In this document: piece after piece, positions 45,647 to 55,800 of the stretch
Position numbering within the stretch: the stretch's first letter is position 1
How the letters are laid out: the number at the start of each line of letters is the position of its first letter
Assembly (NCBI GenBank): GCA_965215385.1
Contig: OZ244059.1
Span: forward strand, 3,472,001 to 3,536,000
Direction: 5' to 3'
Source of the DNA: JAPORY01 sp965215385
GTDB taxonomy: Bacteria > Pseudomonadota > Alphaproteobacteria > Rhodobacterales > Rhodobacteraceae
Length of the DNA stretch: 64,000 bases
The notes under the pieces: generated by a model
What the model was told of the DNA's origin: nothing
What the model saw: the letters and a program-made list of their open reading frames with translations, nothing else
Database searches by the model: none
Program-made: the position numbers and the translations under genes

Positions 45647-47059
45647 ATGGTTGCAATGAAGGCCCTTTCTGATTTGCCGAGCCCCAAAGAGTTGCCCCTG
45701 TTGGGACATATGCACAAAATCCGTTTTGTGCGTTTGCACCAAATTTTTGAAGAGTGGGCTGATGAGCTTGGCCCAATTTATCGGATAAAGGTCGGCCCGC
45801 GTGTAATGTGCGTGATTTCTGATCGCGAGTTGTTTCAACAAATTCTTCGTCAGCGCCCAACGAAGTTCCAAAGACTCACGCAGTTGTCATTGGTCGCCGC
45901 GGAGATGCATTTAGACGGCGTGTTTGCGGCTAATGGGGAAGATTGGAAGCGACAACGTCGAATTGTGGACGAGGCCCTCAATCGCGCCAAGCTCGAAGAT
46001 TTTTTTCCAAAATTAGTGGTTTATGTCCGCCGTTTGCAATCGCGTTGGCAGCGAGCGGCGCAGCAGTCCGAGGTTGTGAATGTTACCGAAGATTTGATGC
46101 GATTTACCGTCGATGTGACAATGCGACTTGCGTTTGACCTAGATGCCAATACCCTTGAGACCCCGGGTCCAACCATTCAGCGTCACCTCGACAAAGTTTT
46201 TCCCATACTCCTGCGGCGAATTAATGCGCCATTTCCGTGGTGGCGATATTTTCGGCTGCCAGCTGACCGTTCCTTAGATCGGGCTTTGGTGGCACTGGAG
46301 AGTGAAGTTGCTGAAATTGTCAACCACGCCCGAAAGCGGATGGCGGAAGATCCGAATAGATTTGTACAGCCAACGAATTTTTTGGAAGCGCTCCTCGCAG
46401 CCGTACACGATGAAGCATCGGGGTTTTCAGAAGCTGAGATTTTTGCGAATGTGAGCAATATATTGCTGGCTGGTGAAGATACGACAGCCAATAGTATCGC
46501 GTGGGCAATTTATTTTGGCTTAAAATATCCGGAAGCATTCTTGCGCCTGCGAGAAGAAGTGGGAGATCTTTTGGGTACCAACGATTCGTTGTCGCGTTTT
46601 GATCAAGTGGCAAAGATGCCGCTCCTTGACGCCTTTTGCAATGAGTCGATGCGATTGAAGCCGGTTGCACCATTGCACACTGTGGAACCCGTAGAAGATA
46701 TTGATTTGTTGGGATATCGGATTCCGAAAGCGACTCCGATTTTCGTGCTGGCGCGACATATTGCGGTCAGTGAGGATAGTTTTGCTGACAGTAAAAAGTT
46801 TGATTTGTCGCGTTGGCTGAAGGCGCCGAGCGAACGGACTGGTAGCCACAATCGGCGGGCATTTGTACCGTTCGGGGGCGGGCCGCGGGTATGTCCGGGA
46901 CGTAGTTTAGCAATGTTACAGTTCCGTGCCGTCCTCGCCATGATCTGTCAAAACTTTCAACTAGAACTCGAAGGAGATATTGCCAATGTGCAGGAGCATC
47001 TGACGTTCACACTGACTCCCCGCGATCTGCGAGTGCGCTTGAAAGCGCGACCGACATAA
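45647..47059 (+). CDS. Cytochrome P450
   Basis: About 470 residues from the ATG at 45647 (frame open from TTG 45560). I-helix oxygen-activation motif AGEDTTANS, ExxR in NESMRLKP, and the heme-cysteine loop FGGGPRVCPGRS are intact. No N-terminal membrane anchor, so a soluble monooxygenase needing separate redox partners; none is encoded nearby. The DTTANS and VCPG features recall bacterial class I P450s of wide substrate range. The substrate is unknown; it lies between division and protease genes, an odd place for it. Confidence 0.92.
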   Translation: MVAMKALSDLPSPKELPLLGHMHKIRFVRLHQIFEEWADELGPIYRIKVGPRVMCVISDRELFQQILRQRPTKFQRLTQLSLVAAEMHLDGVFAANGEDWKRQRRIVDEALNRAKLEDFFPKLVVYVRRLQSRWQRAAQQSEVVNVTEDLMRFTVDVTMRLAFDLDANTLETPGPTIQRHLDKVFPILLRRINAPFPWWRYFRLPADRSLDRALVALESEVAEIVNHARKRMAEDPNRFVQPTNFLEALLAAVHDEASGFSEAEIFANVSNILLAGEDTTANSIAWAIYFGLKYPEAFLRLREEVGDLLGTNDSLSRFDQVAKMPLLDAFCNESMRLKPVAPLHTVEPVEDIDLLGYRIPKATPIFVLARHIAVSEDSFADSKKFDLSRWLKAPSERTGSHNRRAFVPFGGGPRVCPGRSLAMLQFRAVLAMICQNFQLELEGDIANVQEHLTFTLTPRDLRVRLKARPT

Positions 47060-47264
47060 CGTTCGCTGATGGTTTGTGTTTTGCCGCTAATCGGATTGGT
47101 TGCGTTCATCGATCAGCAATCCTCTCCGGGCGAGACATCGCTATTCTCGCAAAAGCTATTGCTTGCTATCAGCGACGAAATATGCTTGCGATTCGACCGG
47201 CACCGCTATAAGAGCGCATCCAACTCCACTCGGTTTGACCTCCAACTCCTGCAGGTATGTAGAC

Positions 47265-47891
47265 ATGTTTGATCCCAGCGAAACGTTCAATAATCTTGTG
47301 CCTATGGTCGTTGAGCAAACCAGTCGTGGCGAACGCGCCTACGACATTTTCTCGCGCCTCCTCAAAGAAAGAATCGTATTCGTCAATGGGCCGATACACG
47401 ATGGTATGAGCCATCTTGTTGTCGCACAGTTGCTGCACCTTGAAGCGGAGAATCCAAAAAAAGAAATTTCGGTCTACGTCAACTCGCCAGGTGGAGTGGT
47501 GACGAGTGGATTATCAATCTACGACACCATGCAGTACATTCGCCCTAAGGTCTCGACCCTGGTTGTTGGTCAAGCCGCATCAATGGGCTCGTTACTCCTC
47601 GTTGGGGGAGAGCCGGGTCTGCGATACTCTTTGCCAAATAGCCGAATTATGGTGCATCAACCCTCCGGTGGTTTTCAAGGACAGGCATCCGACATTATGA
47701 TTCATGCTGCGGAAACCCAAAAGCTAAAAGATCGTTTGCACGAAATATATGTCAAACATACGGGCCAAACAAAAAAGTCGGTAGAAAAAGCACTCGACCG
47801 TGATAACTTCATGTCGCCAGCCGAAGCATTAGCTTGGGGACATATTGACAAAATTGTAACGAACCGGGCTGTGGAAGACGACAAGGCTTGA
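47265..47891 (+). CDS. clpP: ATP-dependent Clp protease proteolytic subunit
   Basis: 208 residues, normal length. The catalytic serine is in GQAASMGSLLLVGG (about 100) and the histidine in MVHQPSGG (about 125). It forms the tetradecameric protease chamber served by ClpX. Start at ATG 47265 (MFDPSETFNNLVPMVVEQT, written as MFDPSETFNNLV), where homology begins; the frame extends upstream without support. clpX follows 136 bases later. Confidence 0.95.
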   Translation: MFDPSETFNNLVPMVVEQTSRGERAYDIFSRLLKERIVFVNGPIHDGMSHLVVAQLLHLEAENPKKEISVYVNSPGGVVTSGLSIYDTMQYIRPKVSTLVVGQAASMGSLLLVGGEPGLRYSLPNSRIMVHQPSGGFQGQASDIMIHAAETQKLKDRLHEIYVKHTGQTKKSVEKALDRDNFMSPAEALAWGHIDKIVTNRAVEDDKA

Positions 47892-48027
47892 ATTATGCGA
47901 AAAAAGCTGGAAAGAAGCGATGCTCTGCTCTCACCAAAGCGTGGTGGTCCGTCAATGCCCACTCGGAGTTGCTCGTAACAGAAACATCAGAAGATTTAGC
48001 GGGCTACAACAGAGGCGATAGAGAGTC

Positions 48028-49287
48028 ATGGCAGGCAAACAAAGCAGTGACAATACGCTATTTTGTAGCTTTTGCGGCAAAAGCCAGCACGAGGTTAGGA
48101 AACTCATTGCTGGACCGACCGTCTACATTTGTGATGAATGTATCGAACTTTGCACCGAGATCATTCAAGAAGAAAATCGCGCTAATAAAAAGAAGTCGAA
48201 CAGCGGCGTTCCAAAGCCGATCGACATCTGTGAGGTCCTCGACGATTATGTTATTGGCCAAGACCGTGCAAAGCGCGTGCTTTCGGTCGCGGTTCACAAC
48301 CATTACAAGCGACTAAATGACGAAAAGCAGCGTAGCAATGGTATCGAACTGGCAAAGTCCAATATTTTACTCATCGGACCGACGGGTTGTGGCAAGACTT
48401 TGCTTGCCCAAACGCTCGCACGCATTCTTGATGTCCCTTTTACCATGGCTGATGCGACGACGCTCACCGAGGCGGGCTATGTCGGCGAGGACGTAGAAAA
48501 CATCATCCTCAAGCTCCTGCAGGCGAGCGAATACAACGTTGAAAAAGCGCAGCGTGGCATTGTTTATATTGATGAAGTCGACAAAATTACGCGCAAATCA
48601 GAAAACCCGTCGATCACTCGAGATGTTTCCGGCGAGGGCGTACAACAAGCGTTACTGAAGCTGATTGAAGGCACAGTGGCCTCGGTACCGCCGCAAGGCG
48701 GACGAAAGCACCCGCAACAGGAGTTCATGCAGGTCGATACCACGAATATCTTGTTCATTTGCGGCGGTGCATTTGCTGGACTCGATCGTATAATTTCGCA
48801 GCGTGGACGCGGGTCATCCCTTGGCTTCGGTGCCAGTATTCTTGATCCAGATGAGCGCAACTCTGGAGAAATCTTCAAGGATATTGAACCCGAAGACTTA
48901 CTTAAGTTTGGACTGATTCCCGAATTCGTCGGCCGGTTACCGGTTTTTGCCACCCTAGAAGACTTAGATGAAGCTGCCCTCATCAGCATCTTGATTGAGC
49001 CAAAAAATGCGTTGGTGAAGCAATTTCAGCGTCTTTTTGAACTGGAAGATACGGAATTGGTCTTCACTGACGAAGCCCTTGAAGCGATTGCAAAGCTGGC
49101 AATCAGGCGAAAGACGGGGGCACGCGGGCTGCGATCCATTATTGAAGATATTTTGCTCGATACGATGTTTGAGTTACCAAGTCTTGAGAATGTCATAAAG
49201 GTTGTGATTAACAAGGAAACTGTAAATTCAGATGCGGGACCGCTGTTGATTTATTCCGACGCTCGGACCGAAGCGAGTGCCAGTTAA
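48028..49287 (+). CDS. clpX: Clp protease ATP-binding subunit ClpX
   Basis: 419 residues. N-terminal C4 zinc finger (CSFCGKSQ...CDEC), AAA+ Walker A GPTGCGKT, Walker B IVYIDEVDKI, the RGRGSS...GFGA region with the ClpP-docking IGF-type loop replaced by LGFGA at the expected place, and sensor II GARGLRSI. It unfolds tagged substrates and feeds them to ClpP. Start ATG 48028 fits family N-terminus. Confidence 0.96.
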   Translation: MAGKQSSDNTLFCSFCGKSQHEVRKLIAGPTVYICDECIELCTEIIQEENRANKKKSNSGVPKPIDICEVLDDYVIGQDRAKRVLSVAVHNHYKRLNDEKQRSNGIELAKSNILLIGPTGCGKTLLAQTLARILDVPFTMADATTLTEAGYVGEDVENIILKLLQASEYNVEKAQRGIVYIDEVDKITRKSENPSITRDVSGEGVQQALLKLIEGTVASVPPQGGRKHPQQEFMQVDTTNILFICGGAFAGLDRIISQRGRGSSLGFGASILDPDERNSGEIFKDIEPEDLLKFGLIPEFVGRLPVFATLEDLDEAALISILIEPKNALVKQFQRLFELEDTELVFTDEALEAIAKLAIRRKTGARGLRSIIEDILLDTMFELPSLENVIKVVINKETVNSDAGPLLIYSDARTEASAS

Positions 49288-49334
49288 TTCACTGTTGCTG
49301 ATGATCTCAACCCAGCGACGAGTAGCGTGAGAGT

Positions 49335-49712
49335 ATGACTATTCGACGAATTAAATCTGGTGGATTTTATGAAGATAAGGTCGGCTATTGCCGCGCCGTG
49401 GTCGCTGGTGGATTTATTCATGTCGCTGGCACCACCGCGCAGGGTGAGGATATTCCACCCGATATCGTCGGACAGTGCGAATCGGCCTTGGACGCAATTA
49501 GGGTCGCATTAGAAGCAGCTGGAAGTGGCATGGATCAAGTCGTTCGAGTGACCTATATGCTTGAAAATAGGAAAGAATTCGAACGTCTTTGGCCATTATT
49601 GTCCGAAACCTTCGGTGCCAACCCGCCAGCGTCAACGATGATTGAGTGTGGATTGGTCAATCGCAAATACCGTATTGAGATTGAAGTGACGGCTTTGGCA
49701 CCAAAGGCCTGA
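49335..49712 (+). CDS. RidA/YjgF family protein
   Basis: 125 residues, full RidA-family length. It keeps the arginine in KYRIEIEVTA that stabilises the imine substrate in active RidA enzymes, so deaminase activity on reactive enamines/imines is plausible, although the subfamily is not clear. It begins 47 bases after clpX, where lon is often found in relatives. Confidence 0.9.
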   Translation: MTIRRIKSGGFYEDKVGYCRAVVAGGFIHVAGTTAQGEDIPPDIVGQCESALDAIRVALEAAGSGMDQVVRVTYMLENRKEFERLWPLLSETFGANPPASTMIECGLVNRKYRIEIEVTALAPKA

Positions 49713-49782
49713 GTGGGCGCATACGACGGTTTAGTCGTTCCAAACGCAATCTCGCAAGTTCAACTGCGCAAGAATAGGTGAC

Positions 49783-50172
49783 ATGACGGTTTTGAACTAT
49801 ATCAAACGGGCGTTGACGTGGTGGGACAGTCAAACGCTCAACACGCAATTTTACACTTGGCGAAAAGGTGTCAGAGTTGGGAGCGATGCGCAGGGGAATG
49901 TGTATTATCGCAGCAAAGATGATCGTCATCGTTGGGTAATCTATTGCGGTGAAACCGAGGCTAGCCGCGTGAACCCAGAATGGCATGGCTGGTTGCATCG
50001 CACTTGGGATACACCGCCAAGTGACCAGCCACTGCCGCGAAAGGATTGGCAAAAGCCGCATGTCGAGAATCGGACGGGGACAGCAAGAGCCTACGCCCCG
50101 GCAGGATCCATCAGAAACGATGCGCCCAAGGTACACAAGGACTACGAAGCGTGGTTGCCAAGTGATCAATAG
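49783..50172 (+). CDS. NADH:ubiquinone oxidoreductase accessory protein, NDUFA12 family
   Basis: 129 residues. The family block NTQFYTWRKGVRVGSDAQGN, GNVYYRSKDDRHRWVIY and NPEWHGWLHRTWDTPP is clear. It is a supernumerary subunit of alphaproteobacterial and mitochondrial complex I. Adjacent to mlaD (6 bases), DUF2155 and aat, the standard alphaproteobacterial order, which is the best taxonomic evidence in the window. Confidence 0.95.
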   Translation: MTVLNYIKRALTWWDSQTLNTQFYTWRKGVRVGSDAQGNVYYRSKDDRHRWVIYCGETEASRVNPEWHGWLHRTWDTPPSDQPLPRKDWQKPHVENRTGTARAYAPAGSIRNDAPKVHKDYEAWLPSDQ

Positions 50173-50178
50173 GCAGAA

Positions 50179-50631
50179 ATGACAAACTATTCAAAGATCG
50201 AAGTTACCGTTGGAGCCGTGGTGATTGCGATTGCCGCTGCTTTCGTGATTTACGCTGGGCAAGTTACCGGTGTGACGAACAGTCGATCAGGTTATGAGTT
50301 GACCGCAAGTTTTCGGTCCCTTGAGGGCGTATCAGTCGGGACCGATATCCGGCTATCGGGAATCAAAATTGGCTCAGTTAACGAGATCACCCTCAACCCC
50401 GAAAACTATCGCATTGACGCCAAGTTTCGGGTGCAAAGTGGCGTTGACATTCCTGAGGATAGTGCCGCCGTTGTAACTTCGGAAGGTCTCTTCGGCGGCA
50501 ATTTCGTTGAAATCGTGCCTGGCGGGTCACTCATGTATCTAGCGGCTGGCGACGAGATACTTGATACGCAAAGCCCAGTCAATTTGCTCAATCTAATGAT
50601 GCGTTTTGTCGATAATGACGACTCACCGTAG
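50179..50631 (+). CDS. mlaD: Outer-membrane lipid asymmetry protein MlaD
   Basis: 150 residues: an N-terminal membrane anchor (VTVGAVVIAIAAAFVIYAG) and one MCE domain (YELTASFRSLEGVSVGTDIRLSGIKIG in part). MlaD is the periplasmic hexamer of the MlaFEDB phospholipid transporter. The other mla genes are not in the window; this solitary position after the NDUFA12 gene is usual in the group. Confidence 0.93.
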   Translation: MTNYSKIEVTVGAVVIAIAAAFVIYAGQVTGVTNSRSGYELTASFRSLEGVSVGTDIRLSGIKIGSVNEITLNPENYRIDAKFRVQSGVDIPEDSAAVVTSEGLFGGNFVEIVPGGSLMYLAAGDEILDTQSPVNLLNLMMRFVDNDDSP

Positions 50632-50636
50632 TCCGA

Positions 50637-51077
50637 ATGATTTGGTTCTTCATATTCGTCATTGTGTTCAGTGGGGCTATTGCAAGTTCGGCACAAGAAA
50701 TTGTCGTAACCCCGCTACCGCCGACGGCAGTCCCAAATAGCATAAGCAACGACTCACCACCACCACAGATGCCCGAACGAGCACTCGGTTCCAATGGTTC
50801 GGGTGCCGTATTGCGGGCGCTTGATAAGGTGAGTGGTGAAACTGTCGATGTCGTAATTGATGCTAGTCAACAAGCTCAGATCTTTGAGCTACAGGTTGCC
50901 CTCAACCAGTGTCGTTATCCCGCTGACAACGAAGCCGGGGATGCGTTTGCCTATCTCGTTATCCATGATCGAAACGAAGAAAAATTTGCTGGCTGGATGA
51001 TCGCGTCCTCGCCAGCACTTAATGCCCTTGACCATGCGCGTTACGATATCTGGGTCTTGCGTTGTACAACGTCGTGA
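50637..51077 (+). CDS. DUF2155 periplasmic protein
   Basis: 146 residues. Signal peptide (FFIFVIVFSGAIASSAQ, cleavage near 20), a proline-rich linker, then the DUF2155 core: LDKVSGETVDVVIDASQQ, CRYPADNEAGDAFAYL and GWMIASSPALNALDHARYDIWVL. Function unknown; always found in this gene cluster. Its last 37 bases overlap the 3' end of the convergent aat gene. Confidence 0.9.
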   Translation: MIWFFIFVIVFSGAIASSAQEIVVTPLPPTAVPNSISNDSPPPQMPERALGSNGSGAVLRALDKVSGETVDVVIDASQQAQIFELQVALNQCRYPADNEAGDAFAYLVIHDRNEEKFAGWMIASSPALNALDHARYDIWVLRCTTS

Positions 51078-51742
51078 GGAGCAGCTATCGGCACTGAGAC
51101 AAAATCTGCTGACCGTCTAATTGCCACTTTCAAAGCCTTAAGGTACTGATCTCGGCTGATCTCAATGCCACCGAGCGAGACGAGATGCGGCGTTAGAAAC
51201 TGCGTGTCGAGTAGGACAAAACCACCACCTTCAAGGCGATCAACCAAGTAGGCTAAGGCAATTTTTGAGGCATCTCGACGCTTAGAAAACATGCTTTCGG
51301 CAAAGAAAGCTGCGCCGAGAGCAACTCCATAAATGCCGCCGGAAATCTGTCCATCCTGCCATATTTCGAGCGAATGAGCATATCCGGCCGAATGCAGCTC
51401 CTGATAGATCTGTTGGAGTTCAGTGCTGATCCAAGTTGTTTCTCGATCGGCACAACCAGCAAGGATTGATCGGAAGTCAGCGTTTACGGTGACGTGGAAG
51501 TCCGCCTTTCTTATGGTGCGCCGCAGTGATCGCGACATCCGAAAGCCGCTGATCGGTATAATCGCTCGTGGGTCGGGGTTATACCATCTTATTCGCGAAT
51601 TCTCATCGTTAGCCATTGGGAATAACCCGATAGAGTAGGCGATCAGTAGATTTTCAGGGGAGAGAGTCACGTTTTTTGCTCTAACCAGAACTGATTCATT
51701 TAAAACTGAATCCGAGAGTATGAACTTTTCTCTGCCATTCAC
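51041..51742 (-). CDS. aat: Leucyl/phenylalanyl-tRNA-protein transferase
   Basis: 233 residues, normal length. It adds Leu or Phe from tRNA to proteins with N-terminal Arg/Lys, marking them for the ClpS/ClpAP N-end rule pathway. Family motifs: LLIAYSIGLFPMA, RWYNPDPRAIIP, GYAHSLEIWQDGQISGGIYG, AFFAESMFSKRRDASKIAL and FVLLDTQFLTPHLVSLGG (each seen directly). Tail-to-tail overlap with DUF2155. Confidence 0.94.
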   Translation of the reverse strand: MNGREKFILSDSVLNESVLVRAKNVTLSPENLLIAYSIGLFPMANDENSRIRWYNPDPRAIIPISGFRMSRSLRRTIRKADFHVTVNADFRSILAGCADRETTWISTELQQIYQELHSAGYAHSLEIWQDGQISGGIYGVALGAAFFAESMFSKRRDASKIALAYLVDRLEGGGFVLLDTQFLTPHLVSLGGIEISRDQYLKALKVAIRRSADFVSVPIAAPHDVVQRKTQIS

Positions 51743-51954
51743 TCACGTCGTGACAAAAGCATAAACAGTCAGTTGCGCAGCTATTGGATATGAACGACGG
51801 TAAATCGGCAAGACCGATTCAGTCTTTGCGAAATAATCTGAATTGGTCGCTTTAATATAACGCGTCAAAAAAATTACAATGCGAACACTCGGAAGCTGGT
51901 ATCGCGCTTAATTTGGTACGCGGAGCGGCAAATTGATCAGATTGATTGGCGGTT

Positions 51955-52518
51955 ATTGCTAAGCCAGAGTATTCCCAAGCCGAAAAGGTCTATTCGGTTT
52001 TTGCAGAGCATACCCGTTGGATCATGAAGGGCAAAGCTGGTGTCCCAGTTGAACTCGGGGTGCTGGCGAGCGTGATTGCAGACCATCGGAGGTTTGTTTT
52101 GAACCCTATGATTATGTGGGACGGCAGTGATGTTGACCCTGCAGTTCCGCTCATCGAACCGACACTGGCACGGTTCCCGAACCGCGTCGCGGTGAGCTTT
52201 GACCGGAGGTACCATAGTCCCGCCAATCGGCACCGGCTGGATGACCTTTTGACGGCCAATACGTTGCCGAAGAACGGGTATCTCTCGAAGATTGAACGCG
52301 CTGGGGAGCAAGAGCCGGCATTTGCCGATCGGCACAAACAGCATTCGGGCATTGAATCGTGCATCAATAGCCTTGAGCATTGGGGGCTCGGTCGGATTTA
52401 TTCGTATGGGGATGATGGCTTTTCTCGCATGGTTGGTTTGTCGATTCTCGCGGCGAATATCCATTGCTTTGGCTTGATACTCCGAAGGGCTTCAAAGACC
52501 GTGCCGAGAGCGGCATAG
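51955..52518 (+). pseudogene. ISNCY-like transposase, C-terminal remnant
   Basis: About 185 residues of a transposase C-terminus: RWIMKGKAGVPVELGV, FDRRYHSPANR, then KQHSGIESCINSLEHWGLGR and MVGLSILAANIHCFGLIL. The pattern (H-S/A-x-E-S-xIN-xLE-xxGL) is that of ISNCY/IS1478-type elements. The N-terminal and most of the catalytic domain are missing. Confidence 0.75.
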
Positions 52519-52872
52519 TCCCCAGCAATTTCCGCATATTCTTTACCCTACTGTCGGCCAACGTCACTGGGGCGTCTGGGCGCATCGGGGTGGTATAAAT
52601 TCCGCTACAGTTGATAATATCTCGTGATATCTGGCTTCCAAAATTCTGACTCTGACCTTTATTTCAGCGAATATTTGTGGGACTTCTCGGTAAAGAATTT
52701 GCGGTCCCGCGGAAAATCAGGGGTTTTCGCGCGGACACGAGTTGACATATTGATGCCGACGCAAAAACTCCCTGAGGGCTCAAAAAATTAGGGTGAGGGT
52801 TCCCGCTTTGCCACACTGTCGCCAGGAAATAATGCTGCGGCCTGATCCAAATGCAATGGCAACCCCGCACCG

Positions 52873-55800
52873 TTACCAGCGCACGGTAGCTTTAACGCCG
52901 ACTGTTTGCTCTGGCACTTGGGTAGCATCCGCCTCATGGGTCAACTTCAGGTCAAGGTAGAGGTCGGGCGCGGACGTTACTTCCCGGGCAAGTCGCCAAC
53001 CGAGGGTTGTAACGCGTGTCTTTGTTCCAAGTCCGACGTCAGCGTATGGGCTGCCGATGAAGCGGCCGTCGGCGATTGGCCAGCCCCAGGCTGCTCCCAC
53101 AGTCAAACGGGATTCGGCTTGGCTCCCCCCAGCACGTTCTTGCATCGGGTCAGGCGCAAACAGTGCATCAAGTCCGCCTTGGAACTGTGCGCCTGCGTCG
53201 TGGCGAAGGCTGAAGGACGGCCCGCGTTGAGTGGTCGGGTCGGGGTCAAAAGTGAAGGCGGCGGAGAGTCCGCGATCCTCAAAAGTTTCGTCCTCATGGG
53301 CGATAAGCGTACGACCTGAGAGATCAAGGGAGAGGCCGAGGCGCGGATGGGACCAGGTAATTCCGCCACCGAATTCAAACCCGAGGCCAGTCTCCGCATC
53401 GCCCCCGTCGCGCCGTGCCCCGGCCGCAAGCGACGGGGTGAGATGACTGTCGCCGTCGAATGTAAGGTGCCAGCGGCTCTCCAAACCGAGACGGAGTCGC
53501 GTTACCTTGACGTTAGTCGCCGCTAGGTCGAGGCCTCTGTTCGAAGTAGTTTTTGCTCTTAGCGCGTCGGCGATTATCGTCACTGCTGGGACGGAGCCAT
53601 CAGCCGACGGTGTCAGGACACTGCCACGCACGCCAGTCGCCGCCATATACCAGTCAATATCGGCGCGATAGCTTCGGTGCGTACTTCTCAGGGTTACGTC
53701 ACCTTTACCTTTGCCGAGCGCACCCCAGAACTCTAACTGCTCTGAGATTTGCCAGACTCCGTATGGAACAGCGGCTCTCAGCGAGGCTTCGATGCCACCG
53801 TCACACCGCATCGGCACACGGTCTGCGACCTGCGGGCAGGTCGAACTGCCCACGCCGAAATAATCACCCTCGGACTTACTCTGCGTTAGTGCAACGCCGA
53901 CGAGCCAATCCCCCTGTGCGTAATCCGCCCCGAGCAAGCTAGTGGTAACCTTGCCATCAAGGAGGACACTTTCTCCGCCACCGCGCTCGGTGCCGTCGAA
54001 GCGGTTTTGCGAAGCACGGCCCCAAAAGGCCATCGTACCGCCGGCGGCGTCAGGTTGTCCCGTTAGCGCAAAGCGAGATCCTAGCAGCGCCTCCTGCGCC
54101 GTGAGTATGAGCGAGGGGGACGCGGACGAATCGAACGGGTCGATCGCTCTGACGGGGACGGCAGAATTAAAAGTTAACGGTTGCCCAGCGAGGGCACCCC
54201 GAAAGCCGGGGGTGCGCTCAGCCGCGGTTCGAACGGCGATACCGTCAAGTGTTTGCTCTGCCAGCGTGCGCCCGAAGCGCACGAGGTACGCAGAGGCTAG
54301 GGCCGAGGCATTGTCATCAATCATCGACGGAAGGTCGTCGTCCACCACCTCTACTTCGGATGATATTGTTGCGCCTAGCCGATAGTTAGTGCCGGTGACC
54401 ACCGTTACCGATACCAGCCCTGATGGCTCATCGGTGCTATCCGCCACGGTAGCCACCGTGAGGTTCTGTGTACTTTGCCCTGCGGGGATTACGATCATCT
54501 GCGCCCCTTCATTAGCTGGAGCAATGAAGTCGGCACCTTTAGCGTCCGCGACTATATAGTTCACTCTCAGGTTGGTTAACGGTACCGGGTTAACGGTGAG
54601 CCTGAATGTCAGCAATTCACCCTCGGCCAAAGGCCCGGCGGAAGCGGCCGTCACGATCACGCTTGGCGTCTCTCTCGGCTGGGGTTGGTCGTCATTATCG
54701 GTCACGGTCACTGCCACATCACCTGTAACTGAACCATAGTCGCCACCGCTTGCGCTATGGTTGAGCGTGGTGCTGTCATCGCTGTTATCGTCGTCTTCGC
54801 CAGCGGTAACCGTGACCGTCTGTGCAGTACTCCAGTTGCTCGAATTGAACGTCAGCGTGTTCTGATCGCCGTCGGCGACGCCATCAGTGTCGATTGTCAC
54901 CTCATCGCTTACGCCCGTGACGGTCACAGTGACAATACCCGTCGGCTGGGTGGCCAATGCCACCGTGTAGGTTCCGCTACCACCCTCGTCGATGGTCAGT
55001 ACAGTTGGATTAAGAACCAACCCTGGAGTATCATTGTCAGTGACTGTCACTGCCACATCACCTGTAACTGAACCATAGTCGCCACCGCTTGCGCTATGGT
55101 TGAGCGTGGTGCTGTCATCGCTGTTATCGTCGTCTTCGCCAGCGGTAACCGTGACCGTCTGTGCAGTACTCCAGTTGCTCGAATTGAACGTCAGCGTGTT
55201 CTGATCGCCGTCGGTGAGACCATCAGTGTCGATTGTCACCTCATCGCTTACGCCCGTGACGGTCACAGTGACAATACCCGTCGGCTGGGTGGCCAATGCC
55301 ACCGTGTAGGTTCCGCTACCACCCTCGTCGATGGTCAGTACAGTTGGATTAAGAACCAACCCTGGAGTATCATTGTCAGTGACTGTCACTGCCACATCAC
55401 CTGTAACTGAACCATAGTCGCCACCGCTTGCGCTATGGTTGAGCGTGGTGCTGTCATCGCTGTTATCGTCGTCTTCGCCAGCGGTAACCGTGACCGTCTG
55501 TGCAGTACTCCAGTTGCTCGAATTGAACGTCAGCGTGTTCTGATCGCCGTCGGTGAGACCATCAGTGTCGATTGTCACCTCATCGCTTACGCCCGTGACC
55601 GTCACAGTGACAATACCCGTCGGCTGGGTGGCCAATGCCACCGTGTAGGTTCCGCTATCACCTTCAACCACAGTCAGAGCATCGGGTTCGAAGATGAGAG
55701 CTGCCGAAGGAGGTGGAGGAGTTGTGGGCGTCTCAGGGATTGTGGGTGGAGGAGTTGTGGGCGTCTCAGGGGTTGTGGGTGGCGTCGACGGGGCGGTCGG

